DNA of 64,000 bases. It comes from Rhodobacteraceae bacterium Araon29 (lineage in GTDB: Bacteria; Pseudomonadota; Alphaproteobacteria; Rhodobacterales; Rhodobacteraceae). The position numbers and the translations under genes were made by a program. The number at the start of each line of letters is the position of its first letter. Position 1 is the first letter of the stretch. The DNA lies in assembly GCA_039640505.1 (NCBI GenBank), contig CP046865.1, forward strand, positions 2,161,501 to 2,225,500, read 5' to 3'. The notes under the pieces were generated by a model. The model searched no databases. It saw nothing but the letters and a program-made list of their open reading frames with translations, and was not told the origin of the DNA. Of the stretch, positions 10,140-19,065 are shown piece by piece.

Positions 10140-10568
10140 TCAAGAGGTATCCTCAAGTCCAGCCTTGGTCAGCCAGTCGACGATGCGGGCTTTATTCACC
10201 CCAAAATCAATCCGACCAAAACGCACACGTGCATAGATATGCAAACCCATATCTGACAGCCAAATCGTGGTAAAATCTGGAAATCCAAAAACCTTGGTGC
10301 GGGTCACATAAGTAAACATGCCCTCTTTTTCGCCGCCGGCTATATGTTTGGTGCGCGGCGCTTGGTCGATTACGGCAACCAGTTGGCTAAACTCTGCTGT
10401 GCCGGCCGCCGGCAAAAAGCGTATAACACCGCCCATAAAAGCTTTGTCGCGTTCCGCCCGCGTTGTTACGTGCCAGCTGTCTTTATAAATCGGTGCAAAC
10501 CGTATCCATAGCAGTCCCAAAACCAAAACAGCGCCGCAAGCGCCCAAAATCAATTTCAAAAGAAACAT
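10140..10568 (-). CDS. DUF1499 domain protein
   Basis: A 142-residue protein of the DUF1499 family, function unknown. It starts with a hydrophobic anchor or signal (MFLLKLILGACGAVLVLGLLW, residues about 1-21). A compact domain follows with FIPAAGTAEFSQLVAVIDQ-like and TYVTRTKVFGFPDFTTIW segments, characteristic of the family. It begins four bases after the agmatinase stop on the same strand, so it is probably co-transcribed with it, though no functional link is known to me. Confidence 0.8.
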   Translation of the reverse strand: MFLLKLILGACGAVLVLGLLWIRFAPIYKDSWHVTTRAERDKAFMGGVIRFLPAAGTAEFSQLVAVIDQAPRTKHIAGGEKEGMFTYVTRTKVFGFPDFTTIWLSDMGLHIYARVRFGRIDFGVNKARIVDWLTKAGLEDTS

Positions 10569-10572
10569 TGGA

Positions 10573-11541
10573 TCATCCGTTCCGTTTATGCCTGTGCGCC
10601 CAAAGGCAAATTAATTCAACCGCCACATGGGCACCAGCAACCGCTGTGGCCCCGCTGCTATCATATTGCGGCGATACTTCAACCACATCACCGCCGAGGA
10701 TATTTATGCCTGCCAAATCGCGCAGGATAATCGCCGCCTGCCCCGAGGACAGCCCACCCCACACCGGTGTGCCGGTTCCGGGCGCAAAGGCAGGATCCAG
10801 ACAATCAATGTCAAAACTAAGATAGGTCGGCGCATCGCCAAGCAGGGACTTTATTTTCTTCGCCACAGCCACTGGGCCTATTTCATGCACCTCGCGGGCG
10901 TCTATGGTATTGACCCCGAGCGTATCTTCGTTGGTGGTTCTTATCCCGACCTGTACTGATCTTGATGGATCAATCAGGCCGGTTTTGACCGCTTTGTAAA
11001 ACATGGTTCCATGATCAACCCGGCTCATATCATCGTCCGGCCATGTGTCCGAATGCGCATCAAACTGCAACAGGGACAGGGGGCCATATTTTTCTGCATA
11101 GGCCTGTAGGATTGGGAATGACACATAATGATCACCGCCCAACGCAATGCTCGCCACATCTGCATTTATTATTGTTTGGATGTGGGACTTTAAGGCCGCA
11201 GGAAAGGCCGATATCTTGGCATAGTCAAATGCCAGATCGCCATAATCAATAATATTGCATTCAGAAAACGGGTCAAAATCCCAACCATACGGCGGATCAA
11301 AGGTCTGCAATGTGCTGGCCTCGCGGACTGCGCGCGGTCCAAAGCGCGCACCAGGCCGGTTGGTCACAGCTTGATCGAAAGGAATGCCTGTAACGGCTAA
11401 ATCTACATCCTGAAGATCTTTGGTATACTTTCGGCGCATAAAAGACGTGGCACCACCAAAAGCATTTTCAAAACTCAGGCCATGCAAGTCTTGTCGCGTA
11501 AAGGCATGGTCAATTTGTTTTTTTGCGTCTTCTAGAGGCAT
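10573..11541 (-). CDS. speB: agmatinase / ureohydrolase family protein
   Basis: Binuclear manganese ureohydrolase that would split agmatine into putrescine and urea. The 322 residues carry the metal-binding blocks of the arginase superfamily: LGGDHYVSFPI, FDAHSDTW, and SFDIDCLDPAFAPGTGTP. Length and N-terminus (FGGATSFMRRKYTKDLQDVDLAVTGIPFDQ) fit agmatinase. Guanidinobutyrase or another guanidino-acid hydrolase cannot be excluded from sequence alone. It precedes DUF1499 and follows the M20 amidohydrolase on the minus strand, suggesting a small nitrogen-compound catabolic group. Confidence 0.85.
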   Translation of the reverse strand: MPLEDAKKQIDHAFTRQDLHGLSFENAFGGATSFMRRKYTKDLQDVDLAVTGIPFDQAVTNRPGARFGPRAVREASTLQTFDPPYGWDFDPFSECNIIDYGDLAFDYAKISAFPAALKSHIQTIINADVASIALGGDHYVSFPILQAYAEKYGPLSLLQFDAHSDTWPDDDMSRVDHGTMFYKAVKTGLIDPSRSVQVGIRTTNEDTLGVNTIDAREVHEIGPVAVAKKIKSLLGDAPTYLSFDIDCLDPAFAPGTGTPVWGGLSSGQAAIILRDLAGINILGGDVVEVSPQYDSSGATAVAGAHVAVELICLWAHRHKRNG

Positions 11542-11572
11542 TTTTTATCTTTCTTTACTCCCACCACAGGAC

Positions 11573-12736
11573 CTAGCTGACAGGTTGGGCTTTTTCAACC
11601 AAACGCGCAAAAAATGACGCTCCATAGGGGGCTGCGTCATCATTAAAATCATAATTGGGATTGTGCAGTCCTGCCGCCTCACCAATACCTAAAAACAGAT
11701 AGGCGCCGGGGCGGGCCTCAAGCATATAGGAAAAATCCTCAGCGCCCATTTCCTGACCTCTGTCCGGATCAACCATATCCTCGCCAGATATCTCTTTGGC
11801 GATATCAACTGCAAACGCCGCTTGCTCTGGGTGATTTATTGTTGGAGGATACCCAACTTCATACTCGAACTCTGCCTCTACCCCATACGTTGCAGCCTGA
11901 CCTGCGACAATCTCTTGCATTCTTTGCCGAACCATCGCTTGAACAGATTTGTCAAAAATTCGCACAGTTCCGTTCACATACGCCGTGTCGGGAATAATAT
12001 TGTCGATCGTGCCGGCGTGGATTTGGGTCACAGATATGACCAGTTGGTCCATCGGGTTCGAGCTGCGTGTGACAATGGTTTGAAAGGCTTGCGCGATTGC
12101 CACAGCCGCAATCACCGGATCGCGTGTTTCATGCGGATAAGCCGCATGGCCGCCCTGCCCTTTGATGTTGACATGAAAGACATCCGCACCGGCCATAAGC
12201 GCCCCGGGCGTAGTGTAAAACTCGCCCAATTCGGCTGTTGGCGTATTGTGAATGCCGTAGACCTGAGAAATCTCAAAGCGGTCCATTATCCCTTCGTCAA
12301 CCATAATCTCTCCGCCGCCGCCGCCTTCTTCGGCCGGTTGAAATATTAAGGCAACGCAACCGGAAAAATTCCGCGTTTGAGCAAGGTATTTTGCTGCGCC
12401 AAGCAACATGGTTGTATGCCCATCATGACCGCAGGCGTGCATATGGCCGGGGGTTTTTGACGCCCAGTCCACACCGCTTGTCTCTGTCATTGGCAGCGCA
12501 TCCATATCCGCCCGAAGACCAATAGTTGGCCCTTCGCCTTTGCCCTCTATGATGGCCACGACACCAGATTTGGCGATACCAGTGTGTATATCGGTGATAC
12601 CGAACTCGCCCAGGCGTTCAACTACATACTCTGCCGTTTTATGGCAGTCTAAACCTAACTCGGGATGCTGATGCAGATGACGGCGCCAGCCGCGCATTTC
12701 GTCAGCAAATCCGGCGATACTATTTATAACGGGCAT
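11573..12736 (-). CDS. M20 family metal-dependent amidohydrolase (hippurate hydrolase / N-acyl amino acid deacylase type)
   Basis: Cytosolic zinc peptidase-like enzyme likely cleaving N-acyl amino acids. Seen: RRHLHQHPELG near the N-terminus, the metal-binding MHACGHDGHTTMLLGAA, QPAEEGGGGGEIMVDEG, and a dimerisation insert with GQGGHAAYPHETRDPV. I chose the ATG at 12736 because AGAGAG lies eight bases upstream and MPVINSIAGFADEMRGWRRHLH starts like the family; an in-frame upstream ATG at 12772 adds 12 residues without support. Exact substrate is unknown. About 30 bases separate it from the agmatinase gene. Confidence 0.87.
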   Translation of the reverse strand: MPVINSIAGFADEMRGWRRHLHQHPELGLDCHKTAEYVVERLGEFGITDIHTGIAKSGVVAIIEGKGEGPTIGLRADMDALPMTETSGVDWASKTPGHMHACGHDGHTTMLLGAAKYLAQTRNFSGCVALIFQPAEEGGGGGEIMVDEGIMDRFEISQVYGIHNTPTAELGEFYTTPGALMAGADVFHVNIKGQGGHAAYPHETRDPVIAAVAIAQAFQTIVTRSSNPMDQLVISVTQIHAGTIDNIIPDTAYVNGTVRIFDKSVQAMVRQRMQEIVAGQAATYGVEAEFEYEVGYPPTINHPEQAAFAVDIAKEISGEDMVDPDRGQEMGAEDFSYMLEARPGAYLFLGIGEAAGLHNPNYDFNDDAAPYGASFFARLVEKAQPVS

Positions 12737-12798
12737 GTTCTGGACTCTCTTTAATGGATTGCTAATCTGCATCTGACCTCAACTAAGCGAGTCATGCA

Positions 12799-13635
12799 AT
12801 GCCCTATGATGAAAAACTGATCAACAATCCCAGCGGCGGCATGCCCCGTTTGGTCGAAATTATGCGTGCATTGCGTGACCCCAAAACGGGTTGCCCTTGG
12901 GATATTGAACAAGATTTCGCATCCATCGCGCCCTATACCATTGAAGAAGCCTATGAGGTAGCCGAAGCTATCGAACAGCAAGACTGGCAAGACCTAAAGG
13001 CTGAATTGGGCGATTTGCTGTTGCAAACCGTTTATCACACGCAAATGGCAAGCGAGGCAAAGCTGTTTGATTTTGACGATGTGGCCAATGCCATCAGTGA
13101 TAAAATGGTTGCCCGTCATCCACATGTATTCGGCACTGAAAGCCGTGAAAAATCAGCCCAGCAGCAAACAGCTGATTGGGAAGCAATTAAAGCCGATGAA
13201 CGTGCAGCAAGGGCAAAACAAGGCACACTTGATGATGTGGCTCTGGCTCTTCCAGCCTTGATGCGGGCAATCAAGCTGCAAAAGCGCGCTGCGCGCGTTG
13301 GCTTTGATTGGCCCGAAATTGATCAGGTGCTGGATAAGATGCTAGAAGAAGCGCATGAATTAAACGACGCGAAAAGTAACCTGTCACAGGCTGATATTGA
13401 GGAAGAGTTTGGCGATCTTTTGTTTGTCATGGTTAATTTTGGCCGGCATCTAAAGATCGACGCCGAAGAAGCGCTTCGATCCGCCAACGCAAAATTCACT
13501 CGCCGCTTTAAACATATCGAGCGTGCCTTGGCTGAGCGCGGCAAAACACCTGAGCAATCCACATTAGAAGAAATGGATGCTTTGTGGGAGGCTGCAAAAG
13601 TCATCGACAAAGCCAAGCGTGCAACCAGCGTTTAG
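12799..13635 (+). CDS. mazG: nucleoside triphosphate pyrophosphohydrolase
   Basis: Hydrolyses (d)NTPs to monophosphates and pyrophosphate, a house-cleaning or stringent-response-modulating role. The 278 residues form two MazG all-alpha repeats. The first has PWDIEQDFASIAPYTIEEAYE (in two parts) and ELGDLLLQTVYH. The second has MLEEAHEL and EEEFGDLLFVMVN, each carrying the ExxE...D metal ligands. Convergent with the iron permease gene: the two stop codons share bases 13632-13635. Confidence 0.94.
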   Translation: MPYDEKLINNPSGGMPRLVEIMRALRDPKTGCPWDIEQDFASIAPYTIEEAYEVAEAIEQQDWQDLKAELGDLLLQTVYHTQMASEAKLFDFDDVANAISDKMVARHPHVFGTESREKSAQQQTADWEAIKADERAARAKQGTLDDVALALPALMRAIKLQKRAARVGFDWPEIDQVLDKMLEEAHELNDAKSNLSQADIEEEFGDLLFVMVNFGRHLKIDAEEALRSANAKFTRRFKHIERALAERGKTPEQSTLEEMDALWEAAKVIDKAKRATSV

Positions 13636-15248
13636 TCGTAAGCGCGCAGCAACCTGTTCAAAAACACAACTGGGATTAGCCCTACAACAACGATCACAAG
13701 CGCTGGCAGCGATGCCTGATCCATCAACTCATCATGCGCAAACTGATAGGAATAGGTCGCGAGGGTTTCAAAATCAAACGGCCGAAGCAGCAATGTCATT
13801 GGCAGTTCTTTCATGATATCCACAAAAGCCAAAACACCTCCCGCAATGATTGAATTTTGGATCAATGGAATAGTGATCCGGCGCATCGTCGAGTGTGATG
13901 TCATTCCTAAAGAGCGGCTGCATGCAATCAAATTAGGCGGAATTTTGGTCAACCCCGAAGAAACTGAACCGTACCCAACCGCTTGAAAGCGCACCAGATA
14001 GGCAAAGAGCAACGCCAAAATAGTCCCGCTGAGGTACACGTTGCCAAATCCCAAACTCACAGCATTTATGCCGCGGTCAACAAATCCCAAAAACACCAGT
14101 ACCCCGATCGCCAACATCGTGCCGGGAAAGGCATACCCTGTTGCAGATAGGTTGCCGACAACCTGAATGATCCTGCTGCCATTGTACTTTGCGGCACTGG
14201 CCACGAGAATTGCGCTGCCCATAATTAAACCTGCTCCCAAAGTCGCAATGAAAAGACTATTTTGCAACACATCAACCACAGCTCTGAAGGCAGCAAGGTC
14301 CGTTGATTTCACGACGTTCCAAAGCAGAATAGCCGCTGGTGTGACAAACCCGAAAATCACCGGGGTCAAACAGACGACATAGAGCAATACCGCTTTGAAA
14401 CCGGTTACCATTTTAGGTTTGGCAACAGTTTGCTTTTTGCTTGTGTCATTAAATCGCTTGCGCGACCTAGAATACATTTCTGTTAATAAAAGCAGTATGA
14501 TAAAGATAAACGTGAATGTTGAAATTTGCGCCGCAGCGGTGATATTATTCATCCCGATCCAGACGTTAAATATACCCAAAGTCAGTGTTTCTAGGGAAAA
14601 GAATTCAACCGTTCCAAAATCCGAGACCACCTCCATACACACCAGCGCAAGGCCTGCAACAATGGCAGGGCGCGCCAGAGGTAGGCAAATATTCCAAAAA
14701 ACATTACGGTTTGAAATTGCGGCAACTTCGTAAAAACTCGACGGGATATGGCGAAATGCTGTGCGCGATAAAAGATACACATAGGGATAAAGCACTGAAG
14801 ACAGCACAAAGATAGCCCCGCCCAGGGATCGAATTTCAGGAAAGTAATAATCGCGTGCAGTTTTCCATCCCATCATGTCGCGCAAAGCGCCCTGAACCGG
14901 TCCGGCATATTCAAAAAAGTCAGTATAGGCATAGGCCACCAAATACGCTGGACAGGCAATCGGCAGCAAAATCACCATATCCAAAATTTTGGAAAACCTA
15001 AATTGATAGGCCGCCACGATCCATGCTGTTGTCACACCGAACAGCAATGTCAAACAGGACACCCCAAGCATAAGCGCCACTGTCGTGGACACATAGCGCG
15101 CCAAAACCGACTCGAGCAAATGGCTCCACAACCCTTCGCTGTCACCAAAACTAAGATAAATAAGCGACAGGATTGGGCAAAAAATCACCACTGCAAGAGT
15201 GAAAACGCTTGCGCTCCATATATCGAAAGATCGGCGAAGCGCGATCAC
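13632..15248 (-). CDS. fbpB: iron(III) ABC transporter permease, FbpB type
   Basis: Inner-membrane permease for ferric iron delivered by the periplasmic binding protein encoded upstream. The 538 residues are two fused BPD_transp_1 halves with about twelve membrane helices. EAA-like loops are visible at EVAAISNRNVFWNICLPLARPAI (read in two parts) and ACSRSLGMTSHSTMRRITIPLI. Start is GTG at 15248, four bases after the fbpA stop, so the genes are coupled. The matching ATPase gene (fbpC) is not in the window and must be elsewhere or shared. Polyamine or thiamine permeases are related, but the partner protein argues for iron. Confidence 0.88.
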   Translation of the reverse strand: MIALRRSFDIWSASVFTLAVVIFCPILSLIYLSFGDSEGLWSHLLESVLARYVSTTVALMLGVSCLTLLFGVTTAWIVAAYQFRFSKILDMVILLPIACPAYLVAYAYTDFFEYAGPVQGALRDMMGWKTARDYYFPEIRSLGGAIFVLSSVLYPYVYLLSRTAFRHIPSSFYEVAAISNRNVFWNICLPLARPAIVAGLALVCMEVVSDFGTVEFFSLETLTLGIFNVWIGMNNITAAAQISTFTFIFIILLLLTEMYSRSRKRFNDTSKKQTVAKPKMVTGFKAVLLYVVCLTPVIFGFVTPAAILLWNVVKSTDLAAFRAVVDVLQNSLFIATLGAGLIMGSAILVASAAKYNGSRIIQVVGNLSATGYAFPGTMLAIGVLVFLGFVDRGINAVSLGFGNVYLSGTILALLFAYLVRFQAVGYGSVSSGLTKIPPNLIACSRSLGMTSHSTMRRITIPLIQNSIIAGGVLAFVDIMKELPMTLLLRPFDFETLATYSYQFAHDELMDQASLPALVIVVVGLIPVVFLNRLLRAYD

Positions 15249-15251
15249 TGC

Positions 15252-16280
15252 CTACCAACCGACACGGTCAATGATTTTCTGCGCTTCCCGCGACAGTTCG
15301 GCGATTTTCAAAATGGGCAATTTATCCTCTTTGAATGTCCCCCAGCTTTGTAGCTCTTCAGAGGCAGGTACGTTGGGATTCACTGGATACTCAAAGTTGA
15401 TCGCGCCGTAAAGCTGCTGTGACATCGGTTCCGTCAGAAATTCTAACAGTGCCTGAGCCGCCACTTTGTTTTTTGAATGTTTTGCGATCCCACCGCCAGA
15501 GATATTAACATGCGCGCCGCGCTCACCATCGCCTTGGTTTGGAAACACAAGATTAAGCGATTGAGCCCATTGGCGTTGGTTTTCATCCTCTGAATATTTC
15601 AGCTTTCCAAAATAGTAATTGTTAATAATGGCCACATCGCATTGGCCCTCATAAATGGCTTTGACCTGCGCGCGATCATTGCCTTGTGGGCGACGGGCCA
15701 AATTATCTACAAGAGCTGCGGCCCATTGCTCGGCTGCCTCGGCGCCATGTGCTGCGATCAATGAAGCCATCAGCGCCCGGTTATAAACATGGCTTCCGGG
15801 CCGCACACAAATCCGCCCTTCCCACTTGGGGTCAGCCAAATCCTCGATGTTTTCAATTTCACCAACGGCCACACGATCTTTCGATGTCACAATGATACGC
15901 GACCGCTTTGACAGGCCAAACCATGTATTATCGGTGCTGCGAAGATGGGTCGGAATATTGGCTTGCAAAACATCAGATTGGACCTGACTTAGCAATTCAA
16001 GATCTTGATAGATGTACAATCTGCCGATATCGACCGTTAGAATGACATCTGCCGGGCTGTTTTCACCTTCAGCCTTTAGCCGCTGCGCCAAACCCTTGGT
16101 CGAATAAAGCACATTGGTTTTAATGCCTGTTTTTTCGGTAAAAGCTTTCAGAAAGGGATCAATCAAAAAAGGTTGCCGATGCGAATAAATATTCAATTCA
16201 GTCGCGGCCGCGATATTCGAAAACAACATGGCGCAGGCGCTAAAGACGAAGATTAGATTGGTTTTTCGGAGCGATGTCAT
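15252..16280 (-). CDS. fbpA: iron(III) ABC transporter substrate-binding protein, FbpA/FutA type
   Basis: Periplasmic binding protein capturing ferric iron. The 342 residues begin with a signal peptide (about 1-26, ending AAA-TE) and continue with the group's ELNIYSHRQPFLIDPFLKAFTEKTGIK (in parts), YSTKGLAQRLKAEGENSPAD, VRPGSHVYNRAL and NNYYFGKL. The paired tyrosines of NNYYFGKL are the iron ligands known for FbpA/FutA proteins. Its ATG overlaps the stop of the sterol desaturase gene by four bases, and fbpB follows immediately. Confidence 0.9.
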   Translation of the reverse strand: MTSLRKTNLIFVFSACAMLFSNIAAATELNIYSHRQPFLIDPFLKAFTEKTGIKTNVLYSTKGLAQRLKAEGENSPADVILTVDIGRLYIYQDLELLSQVQSDVLQANIPTHLRSTDNTWFGLSKRSRIIVTSKDRVAVGEIENIEDLADPKWEGRICVRPGSHVYNRALMASLIAAHGAEAAEQWAAALVDNLARRPQGNDRAQVKAIYEGQCDVAIINNYYFGKLKYSEDENQRQWAQSLNLVFPNQGDGERGAHVNISGGGIAKHSKNKVAAQALLEFLTEPMSQQLYGAINFEYPVNPNVPASEELQSWGTFKEDKLPILKIAELSREAQKIIDRVGW

Positions 16281-17320
16281 GGTGAAGATTTAATCCTATT
16301 TTTCAGACCCGGCTTAGAGCGCCAAGGCAATCTGTGAGCAACCCGCCCTAGGGCAGGTTTTAACTCTTTTGTTTTTGTCGTAAAATACCTGCCCATTTCA
16401 AGCAGTGGCAAGACATAGAGCGCATAGAGCCCATGCGCTGCATCACTGGTATCATCACTGACCCCAAGCGCCAATCCCTCGGTTTCAACCGAATGGTGAA
16501 GCGATCCAAAAAGCCAATCCCACAGGGCCAGCGTGGCCCCGAAGTTTTTATCATAATGCTCTTCGGCAATGGAATGATGCAATTGGTGCTGGGCAGGTGA
16601 AATCAAAATATATTCAAGCCAGCGCCAGTATTGGATGCCAATATGCGAATGGCGCAGATTTGATCCGGCAACATTAAAGGCAAAAACCAACACATTGGCG
16701 CCCAAGACGGTGAACAGATCCACCTGATTGCCAAACAGATAAAAGAACACCGCGATGGATAGTCCCTGCGTGAAGGCACTGCGCAGTGAAAATACGATGC
16801 CTTCAAGCGGGTGTGTGCGGTAAATGGTGATCGGTGTTAAATGTGATGCGGAATGATGCACTTTGTGCAGCGACCACAGCAGAGGCCATTTATGCATCCA
16901 TCTGTGTACGATGTATTTGGTAAAATCATCCAGTACAAAGACGCAAAAGGTAAATGAGGCCACCACGACAGCCTTGGATGGTTCAAGCCCAAACGACCAA
17001 GCGCCCCAGTCAACTTCCAACAGCAGATTAAAAATAAAAGTGGCCACGACCAACTGGGTGAGCAGCAAAGGTGAGATAAACAAAGTAAATGCGCGGTTGA
17101 TCAAGAACACCTTGAGGTCCGCGCGCGACGAGGTCGAGAAAAAGACACTGCGGTCAAAAATTTTACGCAAAGCATGGCGTATTGTTAATTTTTTAGAAAT
17201 CAGTAGCCAAAAAAAGGCAATACCCAAAGCAGCGATCAAATATCCTATGAACAGCCGTTTTTTGGGGTCAAAGAAATGCTCGAATACGCTTATGCCAAAG
17301 TCGAAAACCTGCACAGCCAT
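16277..17320 (-). CDS. sterol desaturase / fatty acid hydroxylase family membrane protein
   Basis: Integral membrane di-iron oxygenase likely to hydroxylate or desaturate a lipid. The histidine boxes are visible: HRWMH, HKVHHSASH, and QHQLHHSIAEEHYDKNFG near the C-terminus. About five membrane helices lie in the first 230 residues. The ATG at 17320 is preferred over the GTG one codon earlier. The substrate is unknown; sterols are unlikely in this group, and hopanoids, carotenoids or ornithine lipids are possible. It is the first gene of a coupled trio with fbpA and fbpB, so this iron-dependent enzyme is co-expressed with iron import. Confidence 0.87.
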   Translation of the reverse strand: MAVQVFDFGISVFEHFFDPKKRLFIGYLIAALGIAFFWLLISKKLTIRHALRKIFDRSVFFSTSSRADLKVFLINRAFTLFISPLLLTQLVVATFIFNLLLEVDWGAWSFGLEPSKAVVVASFTFCVFVLDDFTKYIVHRWMHKWPLLWSLHKVHHSASHLTPITIYRTHPLEGIVFSLRSAFTQGLSIAVFFYLFGNQVDLFTVLGANVLVFAFNVAGSNLRHSHIGIQYWRWLEYILISPAQHQLHHSIAEEHYDKNFGATLALWDWLFGSLHHSVETEGLALGVSDDTSDAAHGLYALYVLPLLEMGRYFTTKTKELKPALGRVAHRLPWRSKPGLKNRIKSSP

Positions 17321-17342
17321 CACACCTTATTTTGACGCATAA

Positions 17343-17369
17343 CTCCGGCAGAGACTATCTCTGCCGGAG
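17343..17369 (-). terminator. perfect 11-bp stem-loop after the DUF4856 gene
   Basis: CTCCGGCAGAG at 17343-17353 pairs exactly with CTCTGCCGGAG at 17359-17369 around a 5-base loop. It sits 20 bases 3' of the DUF4856 stop and 23 bases before the desaturase start. There is no T-run behind it, so it may be an attenuating or RNA-stabilising hairpin rather than a full terminator. It would make the upstream secreted protein more abundant than the downstream membrane genes. Confidence 0.7.
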
Positions 17370-17388
17370 CCAATTTTCCAGAGCCGAA

Positions 17389-18810
17389 TTAGTCGTTCTC
17401 GGCGCTATCAGCTGAGCCAAGCTTGTCAGCCAGATCAGCCATATTTGCGGTCTGATCGTTCACTTTTGCAGCCAAGCCGAATTGATCAGCCAGCATGTTT
17501 TGAAGCTTAAGCATATGCAACTTGTACTCACCCCAAGACTGAGCTTCGTCTTTTATGAAGTTGCCTTGCGAGTCCATGCCAGTGACTTGTGAGGCATTCA
17601 TCAAAACCGGACCATAACCGATAAGGCGGTTCATTTTAACCGCGGACTCACCAAGGTTTTTCTTGCCGACCTGAAGCGCCATTGAGAAGCCTTTTAGCTC
17701 ACCCCAATGCTTTGCATAAGTGGCAAAAGCTTTGGCTGTATCGCCGTTTTCTGCCATCAGCGCTTCTAGCTTGACGATGTCTTTATACACAGAGCCTGCA
17801 TATTTAAACACTGCCTCAGCAATGACTTTTTCCCAATTGCTACCGATCACTTCTGCATAGGCAACCAGTTGCGCCCGCTGCGCATCTGTTAGGTTTTCGC
17901 CATTGGCAGAGGTAATCACTGAGCGGCCGTCAATAAACGCCTTTGTAACTGTGCTCATGTAGTTGGTGTTGCCACCTTTATCAAAGCTAGATGCATAATA
18001 GGCATGGGCAAAGGTCATTTCAGATTTGAGATCAATAAGCCCATCACCATTGGCATCTGCCGCAGACAGATTTTTCATTTTGGCAACATCATAGTTGTCG
18101 CCTGCACTTAGATTAAGGCTATGCGCTGCTGCGCCCCAATATCCAAAGGCTTCATCCCAAGAGTGCTCTTTACCGGTGTAATGTGCGCCCTCTTTATAAG
18201 GTTTGCCGTTTGGCTTGTTGTCCGCTCCCAGTTTTTCGTCAAGGTAGTTATCAACCGCCTGATTATAGAACACTGCGCCCATCGCGAATTTTGAAATAAG
18301 CTGAGGATAGTTATATCCGGTGCTTGGATCAAAGCCGCCATCTGTCTGCGCTGCTTTCTCGATCATCGAGGTCAGAACTTCCACGCCGGTCATTTGACCC
18401 GGCCAGGCTGTAACGGCGCCTTTGTAGGTTTTGCCAGACAGGTTTTTACCGGATGAAATTTCGTTTACCGTTTCCTGTTTGATGTTGAAATCACCTTTGT
18501 CAGCAGGAGCGATGATTGCCTTGTTTTTATCTGATCCACCAAAATAGGCCATCATTTCCGCCTGCAACGCTGCTGCATTACCGCCGCCATCGCCTTGGCC
18601 AGCCAGTTTTTTGAGGCTGTCGTGCAAAACGTGCCGCGCAATTTGGCCGGTGTAGGAAACAGAATTTGTTTTGCTTCCACTGTAGCCTTTTAAGGTGACA
18701 GGGAATGGACCATAGGTATTTTCGCTAAATGCCGCTGTGGCCAGGGCGCTGGACGACAAAATACCAGTCGCCAATGCAATAAAGCGGACTTTTGTTTTCG
18801 ACATCGTCAT
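17389..18810 (-). CDS. secreted DUF4856 domain protein with an EF-hand loop
   Basis: A 473-residue exported protein of the DUF4856 family. Signal peptide at about 1-28 (FIALATGILSSSALATAAFS), then the family start YGPFPVTLKGYSGSKTNSVSYTGQ (in parts) and EHSWDEAFGYWGAAAHSL in mid-protein. Residues 252-264 read DANGDGLIDLKSE, a canonical EF-hand calcium loop (D-x-N-x-D-G-x-I-x-x-x-x-E). The ATG at 18810 follows GGAG by ten bases; an in-frame ATG six bases on (18804) and one 39 bases upstream (18849) are alternatives. I recall DUF4856 genes beside imelysin-type iron proteins, and here it precedes an FbpAB importer, so a role in iron acquisition is a reasonable inference, not shown. Confidence 0.85.
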   Translation of the reverse strand: MTMSKTKVRFIALATGILSSSALATAAFSENTYGPFPVTLKGYSGSKTNSVSYTGQIARHVLHDSLKKLAGQGDGGGNAAALQAEMMAYFGGSDKNKAIIAPADKGDFNIKQETVNEISSGKNLSGKTYKGAVTAWPGQMTGVEVLTSMIEKAAQTDGGFDPSTGYNYPQLISKFAMGAVFYNQAVDNYLDEKLGADNKPNGKPYKEGAHYTGKEHSWDEAFGYWGAAAHSLNLSAGDNYDVAKMKNLSAADANGDGLIDLKSEMTFAHAYYASSFDKGGNTNYMSTVTKAFIDGRSVITSANGENLTDAQRAQLVAYAEVIGSNWEKVIAEAVFKYAGSVYKDIVKLEALMAENGDTAKAFATYAKHWGELKGFSMALQVGKKNLGESAVKMNRLIGYGPVLMNASQVTGMDSQGNFIKDEAQSWGEYKLHMLKLQNMLADQFGLAAKVNDQTANMADLADKLGSADSAEND

Positions 18811-19065
18811 TCGAACATTTCTCCATGTTTTTGAGTCGTTTAAGGGCATTGGCCCGGTTTCTGAGTGATATTGTCAGGTTTGTCAATTCCGATTATTTTT
18901 ATCGAGTTAAATTGTCGCTCTTTCCCCAAGAATTTCTTTTGCTTGCCCTCTTTGCTGGCCTTATCCACCAAAAAATAGGTTTTGTGTTAAGCAGATGCCC
19001 AGAAAATCAAAGGGTTGATCCGCGATGCATCCCATGCAAAACATGAATTTTTCAAATAAGGTCCC
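18811..19065. promoter_or_regulatory. divergent promoter region, DUF4856 gene / nucleoside hydrolase
   Basis: A 255-base spacer between divergent starts, AT-rich in the middle (around 18880-18920). It must carry both promoters. I looked for a Fur- or iron-box-like palindrome upstream of the DUF4856 gene and found none convincing by eye. Confidence 0.35.
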
